A stretch of DNA of 64,000 nt from NCBI RefSeq assembly GCF_007164525.1, contig NZ_AP019791.1, positions 2,839,501-2,903,500 of the forward strand, given 5' to 3'. Under the pieces are notes generated by a model. That model saw only the letters and a list, made by a program, of their open reading frames with translations, had not been told where the DNA came from and did not search any database. Position numbers and translations under genes: made by a program. The first letter of the stretch is position 1. Each line of letters begins with the position of its first letter. The stretch is from Rubrobacter xylanophilus (GTDB taxonomy: Bacteria; Actinomycetota; Rubrobacteria; Rubrobacterales; Rubrobacteraceae). Positions 44,214 through 51,701 of the stretch are shown in pieces.

Positions 44214-45214
44214 GAGGGCGCCCTCCTCCCCCGGCGCAGCCTGCCGACGTAGATGTTGAGCACCATCACTATCAGGACGGCCACCCCGAGGATGATGTTG
44301 AACTCGTTGGCGTTGACCCCCTGCAGGGTGAAGCCGTTGCGCAGGATGGAGATCACCAGCGTCCCGATGAACGCCCCGATGACCGTCCCCACCCCGCCCG
44401 CGAGCGGGGTCCCCCCGATGACCGCCGCCGCGATGGCGTAGAACATGATCTCGGCCCCCCCGACGAGCGGGTCTATGGAGTCTATGCGCATCGCCTCGAT
44501 GATCCCGGCGAACCCTCCGAGCGTGCTGCAGAGCATGAAGTTGCCGATCCTTATGCGGTCCACCCGGATGCCGGCCTCCCTGGCCCCGGTGAAGTTGCCC
44601 CCGGTGGCGAAGGTGTGGATGCCCCAGCGGGTGTGGTTGAGCACCGCGTGCATGACGATCATGATGCCGATGGCCCACAGGATCCCCGCGTAGGGGTAGG
44701 CCCCGAGCGCCTGCTTGAGCGCGCTCTCCTCGGGGGCGGAGCGGGGGAAGCCCCCGGTGAGGATGACGTTGAGCCCCCCGAGCAGGAAGAAGGTCCCCAA
44801 CGTGCCCACGAACGACGGGACCCCGAAGTACACCCGCAGCGCCCCGTTGACGAACCCCACGACCGCCGTCGCCGCGAGCGCCACCGCTATGGCGAGCGGG
44901 AGCACGAGCAGCAGCCGCTCGTAGGCCAGGTACATGACGATGGGGGCGAACCCGTAGGCCTGCCCGACCGAGAGGTCTATCTCCCCCAGGATCATGACCA
45001 TCACCAGCCCCACCGCGATGATGGCCGTGGTGGCGGCGAACTGCGCCAGCGCCCGGATGTTGCCCTGGGTGAGGAAGGCGGCGTTTGCGGCCTGGAAGTA
45101 CACCACGAGCGCCACGGCCACGACGAAGATGCCGGCCTCCCGCCTCTCCAGCAGCGCGCCGGAGAGCCGGGGCAGCAGCCTTTCCCGCCCGCCGGTTGCG
45201 CTCTGTCCGGCCAT
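44210..45214 (-). CDS. CUT2-type sugar ABC transporter permease
   Basis: 334 aa with 8-10 membrane helices of the RbsC/FrcC family. Key segments are GLVMVMILGEIDLSVGQ near the N-terminus and GGTPLAGGVGTVIGAFIGTL near the C-terminus. It forms the inner-membrane channel. It starts four bases after the binding-protein stop, and the order binding protein-permease-ATPase equals frcBCA. Confidence 0.94.
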   Translation of the reverse strand: MAGQSATGGRERLLPRLSGALLERREAGIFVVAVALVVYFQAANAAFLTQGNIRALAQFAATTAIIAVGLVMVMILGEIDLSVGQAYGFAPIVMYLAYERLLLVLPLAIAVALAATAVVGFVNGALRVYFGVPSFVGTLGTFFLLGGLNVILTGGFPRSAPEESALKQALGAYPYAGILWAIGIMIVMHAVLNHTRWGIHTFATGGNFTGAREAGIRVDRIRIGNFMLCSTLGGFAGIIEAMRIDSIDPLVGGAEIMFYAIAAAVIGGTPLAGGVGTVIGAFIGTLVISILRNGFTLQGVNANEFNIILGVAVLIVMVLNIYVGRLRRGRRAPS

Positions 45215-45217
45215 CCC

Positions 45218-46306
45218 CTACGACGCCGGCGCCTCGAGCAGCCGCGGCCGCTCGGAGTCGCCCTCGTAGCGGGACTCGGTCTCCAGGTACTGCCCGGCGT
45301 CCTCCTGGGTGACGAACTTGAGCCCGGTGTTGGTCTCGGCCGGGCCGGTGAGCCCCCCGGAGATCTTGTACAGGTACAGCTGCAGCACCGGGTAGAAGCC
45401 CTGCAGGTAGGGCTGCTGGTCTATGGTGAAGTCTATGTGTCCTTCCCGCAGGAGCTGCAGCGTCTTGGGCAACAGGTCGTAGCCGCCGGCCCGCACCCCC
45501 TGCTCGTGCAGGCCGTACTTCTGCATGACCTGCGCCACCCCCTGGGTGCTCCCGGCGTCCACCGCGAACATCCCCCGCACGTCCTTGTGCCCCTGGTAGT
45601 ACGCGTCGATCCTGTTGAGCTCCTCGGGCAGCTCGGCCCCGGTCTCTATCTCGTCGTACTCGATGGGCGCCCCGGAGTCCTCGATGGCCTGTATGGCCCC
45701 GTCTATCCGGGGCTGGATGTTGAGCTGGCCCTTGGTGGCGATGAACAGCGCCACCGGCCCCTCCTTCACGAGCTCCACGATCCGCTTGCCCATCTCCACC
45801 CCGGAGAGGAAGAGATCCTGCCCGATGTACGCCAGCGCCGGGTTGGTCCCCGAACCCCTCCCGTTGGCGTTGTACGCCACCACCGGGATGCCCTGATCCA
45901 GCGCCCGCTGGATCGGATCGTTGAACGCCTCCGGATCCACGATGGAGACCGCTATCCCATCGGCGTTCCCGGAGATGGCCGTGTTCATCGCATCCACCAT
46001 CTCCCGTACCACCGAGGTCTCCGACCCCGTCCACTGGTACCGGGTCCCCAACAGCGCGCTGGCGTCCTCGATGCCGTACTGCGTGGGCGTGAAGAAGGGG
46101 TTCGTCGTGACGTGGTTCACGAATACGAAGTTGTACTCGGGCGTCTCGGGAAAGTTCCCCACGCCCCCGCCACCGTCACCCTGCTGACCCCCCTCCTCGG
46201 TCCTCCGGCAGCCGCCGAGCAGGAGCCCCGCCCCCGCCAGAGCCCCCGCGGCCAGAAATTCCCGCCGCCCCAGCCTGTAACCGCCAAGACCACCAGATGA
46301 CTCCAT
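45218..46306 (-). CDS. CUT2-type sugar-binding protein (Tat/lipoprotein signal)
   Basis: 362 aa. The N-terminus GRREFLAAGALAGAGLLLGGC combines a twin-Arg motif and a lipobox Cys, so the protein is probably exported folded and lipid-anchored. The mature part is a type I periplasmic-binding fold: FVNHVTTNPFFTPTQYGIED, GIPVVAYNANGRG, YIGQDLFLSGVEMGKR and TIDQQPYLQGFYPV, as in ribose/fructose-type binding proteins. The preceding promoter carries the FadR-type operator, so its sugar is likely the regulon's substrate. Confidence 0.93.
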   Translation of the reverse strand: MESSGGLGGYRLGRREFLAAGALAGAGLLLGGCRRTEEGGQQGDGGGGVGNFPETPEYNFVFVNHVTTNPFFTPTQYGIEDASALLGTRYQWTGSETSVVREMVDAMNTAISGNADGIAVSIVDPEAFNDPIQRALDQGIPVVAYNANGRGSGTNPALAYIGQDLFLSGVEMGKRIVELVKEGPVALFIATKGQLNIQPRIDGAIQAIEDSGAPIEYDEIETGAELPEELNRIDAYYQGHKDVRGMFAVDAGSTQGVAQVMQKYGLHEQGVRAGGYDLLPKTLQLLREGHIDFTIDQQPYLQGFYPVLQLYLYKISGGLTGPAETNTGLKFVTQEDAGQYLETESRYEGDSERPRLLEAPAS

Positions 46307-46355
46307 AGTCCCTCAGAGCTCCCGAAAAAGTCTCGCCTTTCCCCTCGATACAGAC

Positions 46356-46384
46356 ATTGTCATACCAATTTCGGGGGCTGTCAA
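46356..46384 (-). promoter_or_regulatory. Promoter/operator of the sugar ABC transporter (copy 1)
   Basis: On the minus strand TTGACA and GACAAT are spaced by exactly 17 bases. The palindrome-like operator ATTGGTATGACAAT (46356-46369) covers the -10 box. The same arrangement, nearly identical over 29 bases, stands before the FadR-type regulator at 50018. The operator resembles UxuR/ExuR-type sites (TTGGTATACCAA). Confidence 0.75.
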
Positions 46385-46390
46385 GGGCTA

Positions 46391-47170
46391 CTACTGGGGC
46401 TGTTCGCCCTGTTCCCACCAGAGGCCCATACGGGCGGTGGTACCGCCGTCGACGTAGAGGATCTGTCCGGTTATGAAGTCTGCGGCGTCGGAGGCCAGGA
46501 AGGCGGCGGCGGGGCCGACGTCTTTGGGTTTGCCCACCCGCCCCCAGGGGACCAGCTCTCTCCCCTGTTCGGGGGAGTAGCCCGGGATATCGTAGTAGCG
46601 GGGCACCTCGATGAGGCCGGGGCCGATGGCGTTCACCCGGATCCCCCTCCCCGCCAGCTCTATGGCCAGCTGGCGGGTGAAGGCGATGATGGCCCCCTTG
46701 GTCGCAGCGTAGGCGGTGTGGTGGGGGAAGCCGGCGAAGCCGTGGACCGAGGTTATGTTGACGATGCTGCCGCTGCCGGCCTCCAGCATGTACGGGACGG
46801 CCCGGCGGGCGCAGAAGAAGTAGCCTTTCATGTTGAGGTCGAAGATGGCGTCGTAGGTCTCCTCGTCGGTGTCCAGGAAGTCCAGCGCCCGGGTGATACC
46901 GGCGTTGTTCACCAGCACGTCGAGCCCTCCGAGGGAGGAGGCGGCCTCTTCGACCACCCGCTCGCACTCCGGGACCCGGCTCAGGTCTCCCTGCACGGGG
47001 TGGGCCCTGCGGCCCGCGCGCTCGACCTCCCTCACCGTCTCGTCCGGAGGCGTGTGGGCGTAGTGGACGGCCACGTCGGCCCCGCAGCGGGCCAGCTCCA
47101 CGGCTATCCCCTGCCCGATGCCCATCCCGGCCCCGGTGACCAGCGCCCTCTTGCCAGCCAGGTCGTACAT
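46391..47170 (-). CDS. Short-chain dehydrogenase (sugar dehydrogenase type)
   Basis: 259 aa classical SDR: TGAGMGIGQGIA, NNAGITRA, catalytic Ser in NITSVHG, YAATK and ITGQILYVDGG. The pattern resembles glucose or sugar-acid dehydrogenases using NAD(P)+. Fourth gene of the regulator-led unit, three bases after the enolase-type gene; the second promoter begins right behind it. Confidence 0.93.
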   Translation of the reverse strand: MYDLAGKRALVTGAGMGIGQGIAVELARCGADVAVHYAHTPPDETVREVERAGRRAHPVQGDLSRVPECERVVEEAASSLGGLDVLVNNAGITRALDFLDTDEETYDAIFDLNMKGYFFCARRAVPYMLEAGSGSIVNITSVHGFAGFPHHTAYAATKGAIIAFTRQLAIELAGRGIRVNAIGPGLIEVPRYYDIPGYSPEQGRELVPWGRVGKPKDVGPAAAFLASDAADFITGQILYVDGGTTARMGLWWEQGEQPQ

Positions 47171-47173
47171 CCT

Positions 47174-48346
47174 CTACCCGATCCCCCTTTCGCGGGTTGC
47201 CTCCCGCTTCTCCCAGCCCTCGGCGAACAGGTTGAAGTGTACCTTCTGCCTGGGGTGTTCCCTCACCGCTTCCTCGTCCAGCTCCACCCCCAGCCCCGGC
47301 CCCTGCGGCAGGGAGAAGTAGCCGTCCACCACCTCCGGCAGCCCCGGGGCGGTCTCCTTCAGCCAGGGGTCGGCGAAGTCGTTGAAGTACTCCTGGATGC
47401 GGAAGTTCGTGGTCGTGGCCGCGAGGTGCAGCGCGGCGGCCGTGCTGATCTGACCGCCCACGTTGTGCGGGGCGACCGTCACGTAGCAGGCGTCGGCCCA
47501 GGCGGCGAGCTTCTTGGTCTCCAGCAGCCCCCCGATGTGGCTTATGTCCGGCTGTATCACGTCCGCCGCCTGCAGCTCGAAGAGCTCCCGGTACTCGGCG
47601 CGCTGGTGGATGCGCTCCCCGGTGGCGACGGGGATGCCCGCCGGGGCCTTCTCGGAGACCTTCCTCAGCGCTTTGAGGTTGGTGGGGGGCACCGGCTCCT
47701 CGGCCCAACCAGGGTCGTAGGGTTCGAGCAGCCGGATCATCTCCAGCGCCTGCGCCGGGGAGAAGCGGCCGTGCATCTCCAGCAGGATCTCCACCTCCGG
47801 CCCCACCGCATCCCGCACCGCCTCCACGAGCCCCACCGCCCGCAGCTTCTCCTCCCGTTCCAGCTCGTAGTAGCCGGGGCCGAAGGGGTCCACCTTCAGC
47901 GCCCTGTACCCCCGCTCCACCACCCGCCGGGCCGCCGCGTGGAACTCCTCGGGCTCCCGTTCGACCCGGTACCAGCCGTTGGCGTAAGCCTTGACCTTCT
48001 CCCTCACCGGGCCGCCCAGCAGGTTGTACACCGGCTGGCCGAGCGCCTTGCCCACTATGTCCCAGCAGGCCATCTCGAAGCAGGCGAGCCCCGAACTCAA
48101 GACCTCCCCGGGCCGCGAGAAGTCGTCGCGGGTGAGCTTCAGCACCAGCTCCTCCATCCGGAAGGGATCGTGCCCGATTACGTGCCTGTCCGCGGCCTCC
48201 CGGAGGTAGCCCAGAAGCGCCTCGGTGTGGTTCACCATCCGCGCCTCGCCCAGACCCGTCAGCCCCTCGTCGGTGCTGAGACGCACGATGGTGAGGTTGC
48301 GCCACTCCGTGCCCACCACGAAGGTCTCGACCCCACTGATCCTCAT
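47174..48346 (-). CDS. Enolase-superfamily sugar-acid dehydratase (galactonate dehydratase-like)
   Basis: 390 aa. Capping domain plus TIM barrel with YRALKVDPFGPG (catalytic Lys), LLEMHGRFS, GWAEEPVPPTN, ATGERIHQR (metal ligands) and APHNVGGQIST (His). The pattern KxDPFGP with HGRF is common in D-galactonate/arabinonate-type dehydratases. It overlaps the U32-like gene by ATGA and has AAGGAGG upstream. Confidence 0.9.
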   Translation of the reverse strand: MRISGVETFVVGTEWRNLTIVRLSTDEGLTGLGEARMVNHTEALLGYLREAADRHVIGHDPFRMEELVLKLTRDDFSRPGEVLSSGLACFEMACWDIVGKALGQPVYNLLGGPVREKVKAYANGWYRVEREPEEFHAAARRVVERGYRALKVDPFGPGYYELEREEKLRAVGLVEAVRDAVGPEVEILLEMHGRFSPAQALEMIRLLEPYDPGWAEEPVPPTNLKALRKVSEKAPAGIPVATGERIHQRAEYRELFELQAADVIQPDISHIGGLLETKKLAAWADACYVTVAPHNVGGQISTAAALHLAATTTNFRIQEYFNDFADPWLKETAPGLPEVVDGYFSLPQGPGLGVELDEEAVREHPRQKVHFNLFAEGWEKREATRERGIG

Positions 48347-49287
48347 ACCGCCTCCTTCGCCGGCGTCGCCGGGATGCCCGCGAAGGGCGTCCCGGGCTCG
48401 GTGGCGGCCGCCTCCGGGTAGTAGCGCTCCAGCATCGAGAGCCCTATCTCGGCCCTCCGGACCCGCTCGCGCCCGAGGGCGACCGCCGTCTCCTCCAGGT
48501 GTGTCCCGCTCGGGTAGACGTTCGGGGCGTTCCTCAGGCCGAACTTCACGAACACCGGGGCGGCCGCCCGCACTATCTCGGGGATCTCGTAGTGGCGCAC
48601 AAAACCCCCGAAGTCGTCGGGGACCTCCACGTAGACGTCGAGCGGCAGGTCGCACGCCCGCCGGATGGCCGCGAGCTGCGCGGGCGAGAGGTCGGTGGGC
48701 ACGTTGTATGTGTCGGCCCCGAGCTCCTCCATCGCCTTCACGGCGGCGGCGTTGGCCGCCGCGAGCTGCACCGAGACCTTGACGACGAGGTCCCGGGGCA
48801 GCTCGCCCCGCGCCTTGAGATCGCGCAGCACCCACAGAAGGCCCGCGTCGGCGACGAGAACGCCCCGCAGCCCCAGCTCCACCCCCCGCAGCACGTCCTC
48901 CAGCGCGTAGGCGAGCTGGTCCTGCCCCCGGTGTTGGGCACCTACAACCCGCCCCGCCGGGGAGACCGCTCCCGCTCCCGTCTCCCACGAGGCCCGTGGC
49001 CCCACGAAGAGCGAGAGCTCTATCCGGGCCTCGCGGGCCATGGCGCACATCTCGGAGATCTCCGCGTCGGTGAGGAGCATGATGCCCGAACCCTGCGAGA
49101 CGCGGTGGATGTGCACCCCCCGCCTCTCAGCCTCCTCGAGCACGGCTTCCAGCACCCGCGGCCCCTCGACGCTGGGGATCTCGACCCGGTACTGCGCCCC
49201 GTCGGGAAAACGCTTCGGCGAGTCCGGAAGCTCCCCGGGTTCCCCACCCGGAAGCCCGAGCCCCGCGAGCAGCCCGCGCGACCTCAT
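48343..49287 (-). CDS. U32-peptidase-like TIM-barrel protein
   Basis: 314 aa. Recognisable stretches are LPDSPKRFPDGAQYRVEIPS, IHRVSQGSGIMLLTDAEI, VKVSVQLAAANAAAVKAMEE, TYNVPTDLSPAQLAAIRR and FVKFGLRNAPNVYPSG. Similar actinobacterial proteins in sugar-acid operons are labelled U32 peptidase family. The protein is shorter than true U32 peptidases and the assigned protease activity is doubtful; a barrel enzyme acting on a keto acid is as likely. Coupled on both sides by ATGA overlaps. Confidence 0.7.
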   Translation of the reverse strand: MRSRGLLAGLGLPGGEPGELPDSPKRFPDGAQYRVEIPSVEGPRVLEAVLEEAERRGVHIHRVSQGSGIMLLTDAEISEMCAMAREARIELSLFVGPRASWETGAGAVSPAGRVVGAQHRGQDQLAYALEDVLRGVELGLRGVLVADAGLLWVLRDLKARGELPRDLVVKVSVQLAAANAAAVKAMEELGADTYNVPTDLSPAQLAAIRRACDLPLDVYVEVPDDFGGFVRHYEIPEIVRAAAPVFVKFGLRNAPNVYPSGTHLEETAVALGRERVRRAEIGLSMLERYYPEAAATEPGTPFAGIPATPAKEAV

Positions 49288-50006
49288 GCTCCCTCCTTCT
49301 CCGTCGCTTCCTCCTCCAGAGCCTCCCGGATATCCCGGGAGGTGTGCTCCAGGTGGGCCCGCATCTCCTCCCGCGCCCCCCGGGCGTCCCCCCGCTCGAC
49401 GCAGCGCAGGATCCTCTCGTGCTCCTCCAGCGCCCGCAGCGCGCGCCCGGGCAGCGAGGCGCTGACCTTCCGGCTGTCCCGCAGCAGCTCGACCACCGGC
49501 TCGAGCATGGTGAGCAACACCCCGTTGCCCGTCGCCCGCGCGAGCAGCGCGTGGAACTCCACGTCGGCGTCCACGTACCCCTCCGGCGCCTCTATCTGCG
49601 CCTGCATCCTCTCTAGCTGCTCCCGCATCGCCCGCACGTCCTCCGGCCCGGCCCGCCCGGCGGCGAGCCCCGCAACCTCCACCTCCAGGATCCGGCGTAT
49701 CTCCTGCAGCTCGAGCAACGACCGGGCCCGCACCCGCAGCAGCGCCGAGAGCGCCTCCCGCACCGCCGCCGGGTTCCCCCCGCTCACCACCGCCCCCCGC
49801 CCGTGCTCGATGCTCACCACCCCCCGCGCCTCGAGCAGGTTCAGCGCCTCCCGCACCACCGTCCGGCTCACCCCCAGCCGCTCCACGAGCTCCCGCTCCG
49901 GCGGCAGCCGCTCCCCCGCCGCAAGCCCCCCCGCGAGGATCATCTCCAGCAGCCGCTCCGCCGCCCGGTCCCTCAGCCGCACCCGCTTTCCGCTCACGCC
50001 GCCCAT
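49284..50006 (-). CDS. FadR-subfamily GntR regulator (autoregulated)
   Basis: 240 aa. Winged helix with GERLPPERELVERLGVSRTVVREAL and SIEHGRGAVV, then a helical FCD ligand domain. It is first in a unit with the U32-like, enolase and SDR genes. The shared operator before this gene and before the ABC transporter suggests it controls both. With ATG 50006 the message would have only ~5 leader bases; GTG 49997, behind AAGGG, is the alternative start. Confidence 0.92.
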   Translation of the reverse strand: MGGVSGKRVRLRDRAAERLLEMILAGGLAAGERLPPERELVERLGVSRTVVREALNLLEARGVVSIEHGRGAVVSGGNPAAVREALSALLRVRARSLLELQEIRRILEVEVAGLAAGRAGPEDVRAMREQLERMQAQIEAPEGYVDADVEFHALLARATGNGVLLTMLEPVVELLRDSRKVSASLPGRALRALEEHERILRCVERGDARGAREEMRAHLEHTSRDIREALEEEATEKEGA

Positions 50007-50017
50007 CCCTTCGGGAC

Positions 50018-50046
50018 ATTGTCATACCAATCCGCGGGGCTGTCAA
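50018..50046 (-). promoter_or_regulatory. Promoter/operator of the FadR-type regulator (copy 2)
   Basis: TTGACA-17-GACAAT on the minus strand with ATTGGTATGACAAT covering the -10 box, as in the copy at 46356. The 14-base operator is identical in both copies. Confidence 0.75.
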
Positions 50047-50127
50047 CGGGGGGCGGTTATGTGCTAAAGATTCGCGCGTCTCCGTCCGAGAAACGGTACA
50101 GGCAACAGAGGAGGGAGAACGGGCGGC

Positions 50128-50529
50128 ATGCAGAGCAACGGACGCATCTTCGGGCCGGACGACACCATCAGGATCAGCGTGGGCATCCGGCACACCATGC
50201 ACATCGACAGCGTCACGGTGGTCTTCGCCCACGAGCGGCAGGAGGGGGTGGAGCTACAGCTCTTCGGTGGGCCGGCGCCCTTCGAGGAGGGCGGTCGCAC
50301 CTACACCGTCTCTGAGGTCTGGCGCAGCGAGGCGGAGGTGGTGGCGACCGTCCCGGCGAACACCACGCCGGGGCGCTACGCGCTGAGCCAGGTTCTCCTC
50401 GAGACCTACGGGGGCAGGGTCTACCGCTACGAGGCGGAGGAGCTGGAGGAGGCGGCCGGGAGCCTCGGCTTCGAGGTGGTCGAGGAGCCGGCCGACAGGC
50501 CGGTCATAGAGGGGCTCGGCTACACGTGA
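50128..50529 (+). CDS. Hypothetical protein
   Basis: 133 aa, not recognised. It is beta-rich with no signal peptide. SVGIRHTMHIDSVTVVFAHE and ATVPANTTPGRYALSQVLLE look like an immunoglobulin-type sandwich, with an acidic C-terminal helix. AGGAGGGAG precedes the ATG. It is the first of two short co-directional genes. Confidence 0.65.
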   Translation: MQSNGRIFGPDDTIRISVGIRHTMHIDSVTVVFAHERQEGVELQLFGGPAPFEEGGRTYTVSEVWRSEAEVVATVPANTTPGRYALSQVLLETYGGRVYRYEAEELEEAAGSLGFEVVEEPADRPVIEGLGYT

Positions 50530-50596
50530 GATAGGGGGAGGTTTCGTCCGGCGGGCCTCCGGGAAACATAGGGTGCCCGGAAGGAGGTGATCGGGG

Positions 50597-50713
50597 ATGC
50601 TCGCCACGCAGGAGAGGACCGGGCTCCTCGAGGAGGGCCTCCTCGACGGGCTCGCGCGCCAGAGCTACGTGACGGGGCTCCTCGAGGAGCTCTACCGCGG
50701 GCCGTTCGTGTAG
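50597..50713 (+). CDS. 38-residue peptide with perfect Shine-Dalgarno
   Basis: The ORF encodes a short peptide with the repeated element TGLLEE (residues 8-13 and 26-31) and the ending LYRGPFV. The start ATG is preceded by AAGGAGGTGATC, a 12-base perfect complement to the 16S rRNA tail, ending 4 bases before it. A 15-base direct repeat (GGGCTCCTCGAGGAG) lies in the coding part. A perfect 12-bp hairpin follows the stop. No known peptide family was recognised. Confidence 0.6.
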   Translation: MLATQERTGLLEEGLLDGLARQSYVTGLLEELYRGPFV

Positions 50714-50722
50714 GGAGAAGAC

Positions 50723-50758
50723 GGGGCCGGGTCCAGAGAGAGGGAAGGACCCGGCCCC
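50723..50758 (+). terminator. 12-bp perfect hairpin after the small peptide gene
   Basis: GGGGCCGGGTCC and GGACCCGGCCCC form a perfect stem around a purine-rich 12-base loop. No T-run follows, so it may end transcription only in part, or protect the message. Confidence 0.6.
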
Positions 50759-50791
50759 GCCGCATGGGGGGAGGATGGTTATCTCAGGCGC

Positions 50792-51046
50792 CTACCAGAG
50801 CACGTTGTTGCCGCCGGGGTTCGGCTGCGAGCCGCCCCGCCGCGCCGGGGCTCCGATCTCATCGCCGCCCCGGTTGTGGAGGGTGGAGTTGCCGGGATCG
50901 CAGCCCTCGTTGCCGTTCCCGTTGCCCGCGTTGCAGTGCACCTTCTTCGGCGGCTCCGGGCAGGCGGCCGCGGCGAGCGCCGGCGGGGCCATCACCAGCA
51001 GGGCCAACAGGGCCGCCGCCAACATCTGAACCGCACGTCGCCTCAT
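50792..51046 (-). CDS. Small secreted Asn/Gly-rich protein
   Basis: 84 aa. The signal peptide (LAAALLALLVMAPPALA) is followed by a mature part with CPEPPKKVHCNAGNGNGNEG, then CDPGNS and HNRGGDE. Three Cys and many Asn, Gly and Asp residues suggest a small metal-binding or disulfide-held exported protein. Similar NAGNGNGxEGCDPGNS proteins are found in actinobacteria without known function. GGGGAGG precedes the ATG. Confidence 0.75.
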   Translation of the reverse strand: MRRRAVQMLAAALLALLVMAPPALAAAACPEPPKKVHCNAGNGNGNEGCDPGNSTLHNRGGDEIGAPARRGGSQPNPGGNNVLW

Positions 51047-51282
51047 CGCGCCTCCCCGGAGCTTCGGGAACGTATCCGCTGCCAGCGTAGGGCAAACTCT
51101 GCGGCCTCGCATCGTCCGAAAGACCGCTTCCCGGACCGTTTCACCGGACGCACTTTCGTGCGCACTCCGGCGTAGCACCCGCCCAAGAGAACGGAGCGGC
51201 GTTCCGGGTCGCGCTCTTCCGTTCTATCCGCTAGCGGCAGCTGCCTCTGAAATGCTCCCGGGCCCGGAGCGGTGGCCGTCGC

Positions 51283-51420
51283 GGCGGGCGTAATGAACAC
51301 TCCTTCGAAGAGCGGGTGCGGATGGACGTCCACTACATAAGGAACTGGTCGGTGTGGCTGGACCTGATCATCCTGGCCCGTACCGTTCGCTGCGTCCTGC
51401 TCGGAAGGGGAGCCTACTGA
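51283..51420 (+). pseudogene. C-terminal remnant of a polyprenyl glycosylphosphotransferase
   Basis: The frame reads GRNEHSFEERVRMDVHYIRN, then WSVWLDLIILARTVRCVLLG and RGAY followed by TGA. This is the conserved end of bacterial sugar transferases (WcaJ/RfbP type), which attach the first sugar phosphate to undecaprenyl phosphate in exopolysaccharide synthesis. The rest of the ~450-residue gene is missing, with no start or upstream domain. It is a leftover of deletion or recombination. Confidence 0.82.
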
Positions 51421-51631
51421 CGTATACATGAAGCCCACACCCCGCAGAACCCGCCCGTAAGCCCATCCGTCCCGCCACTCTTCCTCTGACGCCGGAGACC
51501 CGCCCCGAAAACTCCGCCTTTCTCCGTAAAAGATCCCGCAACAGCCCAAAACCCCCACGTCCTTCCCTCCCGGATGGATCCACCCCAGCACCCCCGGACA
51601 CCACATGCTTTAGAATTGATTCATACAACTA

Positions 51632-51661
51632 TTGCATGCATGCACCGGATATCTGTATAAT
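51632..51661 (+). promoter_or_regulatory. Promoter of the histidine-utilisation operon
   Basis: TTGCAT and a perfect TATAAT are spaced by 18 bases, ending 40 bases before the RpiR-type regulator. TGCATGCATGCA directly at the -35 box is self-complementary and may be an operator. Confidence 0.6.
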
Positions 51662-51701
51662 TCCATTCCAACGGAAGCGGGGTGACCGGAGGAGCGAGCG
51701 G

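Larger units (their letters stand above)
51047..51701. other. Mostly non-coding stretch
   Basis: This 655-base stretch holds only the sugar-transferase remnant (51283-51420) and the promoter of the histidine operon (51632-51661). In 51047-51282 and 51421-51631 I see no gene, RNA or clear repeat. Short minus-strand frames there lack family motifs and ribosome sites. The lower coding quality suggests decayed sequence. Confidence 0.6.

Noticed and set aside
46391-50006. Single operon running from the regulator through the ABC transporter
   Set aside because: A second complete promoter/operator stands between the SDR gene and the binding-protein gene, so two units under common control fit better.
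51368-51628. Minus-strand frames in the gap before the hut operon
   Set aside because: No family motif, no ribosome site, biased Arg/Gly composition, and overlap with the sugar-transferase remnant on the other strand.
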